DNA from: Chloroflexota bacterium
GTDB taxonomy: Bacteria > Chloroflexota > Anaerolineae > Anaerolineales > UBA11657
Assembly (NCBI GenBank): GCA_003670425.1
Contig: QWRL01000058.1
Span: 1 to 12,126, forward strand
Length of the DNA: 12,126 nucleotides
Direction: 5' to 3'
The translations under genes were made by a program, and so were the position numbers. The notes beneath the pieces are model-generated. The model was not told where the DNA came from. It worked only from the letters and a program-made list of their open reading frames with translations, and made no database searches. Shown piece by piece: positions 11,520-12,126 of this stretch (position 1 is its first letter; every line of letters begins with the position of its first letter).

Positions 11520-12126
11520 ATGATTCTTGTTTGCGCACCCAACCCCGCCATTGATAAAACGCTGCTGCTGGCAGGCTGGGCGCCGGGCGGCGTGTGGCGC
11601 GCCACGCAGGTGTTGCTGCAGGCGGGCGGCAAGGGCTACAACTTTGCGCGCGCCTTGGGCGTTCTGGGCCAGCCGGCGCTGGTGGTTGGGCCGCTGGGCG
11701 GCCGGGATGGCCACCGGCTGTGTGGGCTGGCGGCTGCGCATGGCATTGCGCATGCGCCGTACTGGGTGGCCGGCGAGACGCGCACCTGCACCATTATTGT
11801 GGACACTGCTGCTGGAACAGACACAGTGCTGAACGAGCCGGGAGCAGCGCAGCAACCTGGCGAATGGGAGCGGCTGCTGGCAGCGCTGCAACAGCAACTG
11901 CCACATGCGCGCTTTCTGGCGGTATGCGGCAGCTGCCGCCCGGCGGACCCGGTGGATGGATTGATGCAAGTGGTGCAGCTGGCGCAGCGCCACAACGTGC
12001 CCGTGCTGCTGGATACGCATGGCGCACAGCTGGCGGCGGCGGTGGCGGCCGGCCCCGCCCTACTAAAAATAAACCAGAACGAAGCCGCCGCGCTGCTGGG
12101 ACGCGCCTTGCGCGGAATTGAGGATG
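11520..12126 (+). CDS. PfkB-family sugar-phosphate kinase (FruK/LacC-like), 3' part missing
   Basis: The visible 202 residues are the N-terminal two thirds of a ribokinase/PfkB-type kinase. The sugar-binding start MILVCAPNPAIDKTL (D12) and GGKGYNFARALG (36-47) are typical of the 1-phosphofructokinase/tagatose-6-phosphate kinase branch. The GS..P element is in AVCGSCRPADP (about 134-144). KINQNEAAALLG (183-194) is the conserved stretch before the ATP-site half. The catalytic GAGD-type motif lies past the window end. The start is ATG 11520, which gives the exact family N-terminus; no Shine-Dalgarno sequence is seen. It is divergent from the aldolase gene and probably co-regulated with it. Whether the substrate is fructose-1-phosphate, tagatose-6-phosphate or another sugar phosphate cannot be told. 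Confidence 0.9.
   Translation, partial: MILVCAPNPAIDKTLLLAGWAPGGVWRATQVLLQAGGKGYNFARALGVLGQPALVVGPLGGRDGHRLCGLAAAHGIAHAPYWVAGETRTCTIIVDTAAGTDTVLNEPGAAQQPGEWERLLAALQQQLPHARFLAVCGSCRPADPVDGLMQVVQLAQRHNVPVLLDTHGAQLAAAVAAGPALLKINQNEAAALLGRALRGIED

Noticed and set aside
11400..12020. N-terminal extension of the aldolase up to 12020
   Set aside because: The extra 207 residues are antisense to the PfkB kinase and show no family similarity; the aldolase family begins at MSQLNLPDDPRPLM.

Overview
The window is a G+C-rich bacterial chromosome segment, tightly packed with housekeeping-type genes. I see no insertion sequence, phage gene, tRNA, rRNA or CRISPR array. The best guess for the source is a member of the Chloroflexota, perhaps Anaerolineae. 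The reasons are the membrane-anchored C39-type peptidase fused to TPRs, the MurJ sequence style, and a 'CC...CCYP...FPRNNWW' methyltransferase, all of which resemble proteins I know from that phylum. No marker gene proves this, so the assignment is inference.

Layout. (1) Positions 1-4655, minus strand, five co-directional genes. Read from their 5' end they are a YegS/DagK-type lipid kinase, a class I SAM methyltransferase, a small proline-rich protein of unknown function, a membrane-anchored C39-type peptidase with C-terminal TPRs, and the lipid II flippase MurJ (cut by the window edge). The theme is membrane and envelope, but -10-like boxes just ahead of three start codons suggest several transcripts. 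(2) Positions 4656-4769 form a divergent promoter region. (3) Positions 4770-7053, plus strand: an NAD-dependent sugar-nucleotide epimerase, an AAG-type 3-methyladenine DNA glycosylase overlapping it by 20 bp, and the enoyl-ACP reductase FabI 3 bp later. (4) Positions 7054-7449 are the largest gap. It holds a good sigma70-type promoter, an approximately 183-nt structured RNA and a strong intrinsic terminator, just upstream of the next gene. (5) Positions 7450-10734, plus strand: a four-TM PIN-TRAM protein (YacL type), cysteinyl-tRNA synthetase, and an RlmB/TrmH-type rRNA methyltransferase. This order matches a reduced form of the Bacillus subtilis yacL-ispD-ispF-gltX-cysE-cysS-mrnC-rlmB cluster. 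(6) Positions 10735-10790: a convergent junction with hairpins. (7) Positions 10782-12126: a class II (FucA/AraD-like) aldolase on the minus strand and a divergent PfkB-family sugar-phosphate kinase on the plus strand (cut by the window edge). A 120-bp spacer with a perfect inverted repeat and a direct repeat separates them.

The most interesting signal is the RNA at about 7249-7431. A closing helix can be drawn whose 3' arm overlaps the base of the terminator, which is the layout of a riboswitch or attenuator controlling the PIN-TRAM/cysS/rlmB unit; a stand-alone small RNA is the alternative. A second pattern is that several genes lack a Shine-Dalgarno sequence and instead have a -10-like box 6-8 nt before the start codon, as in leaderless genes. 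No clearly novel defence or mobile system is visible.
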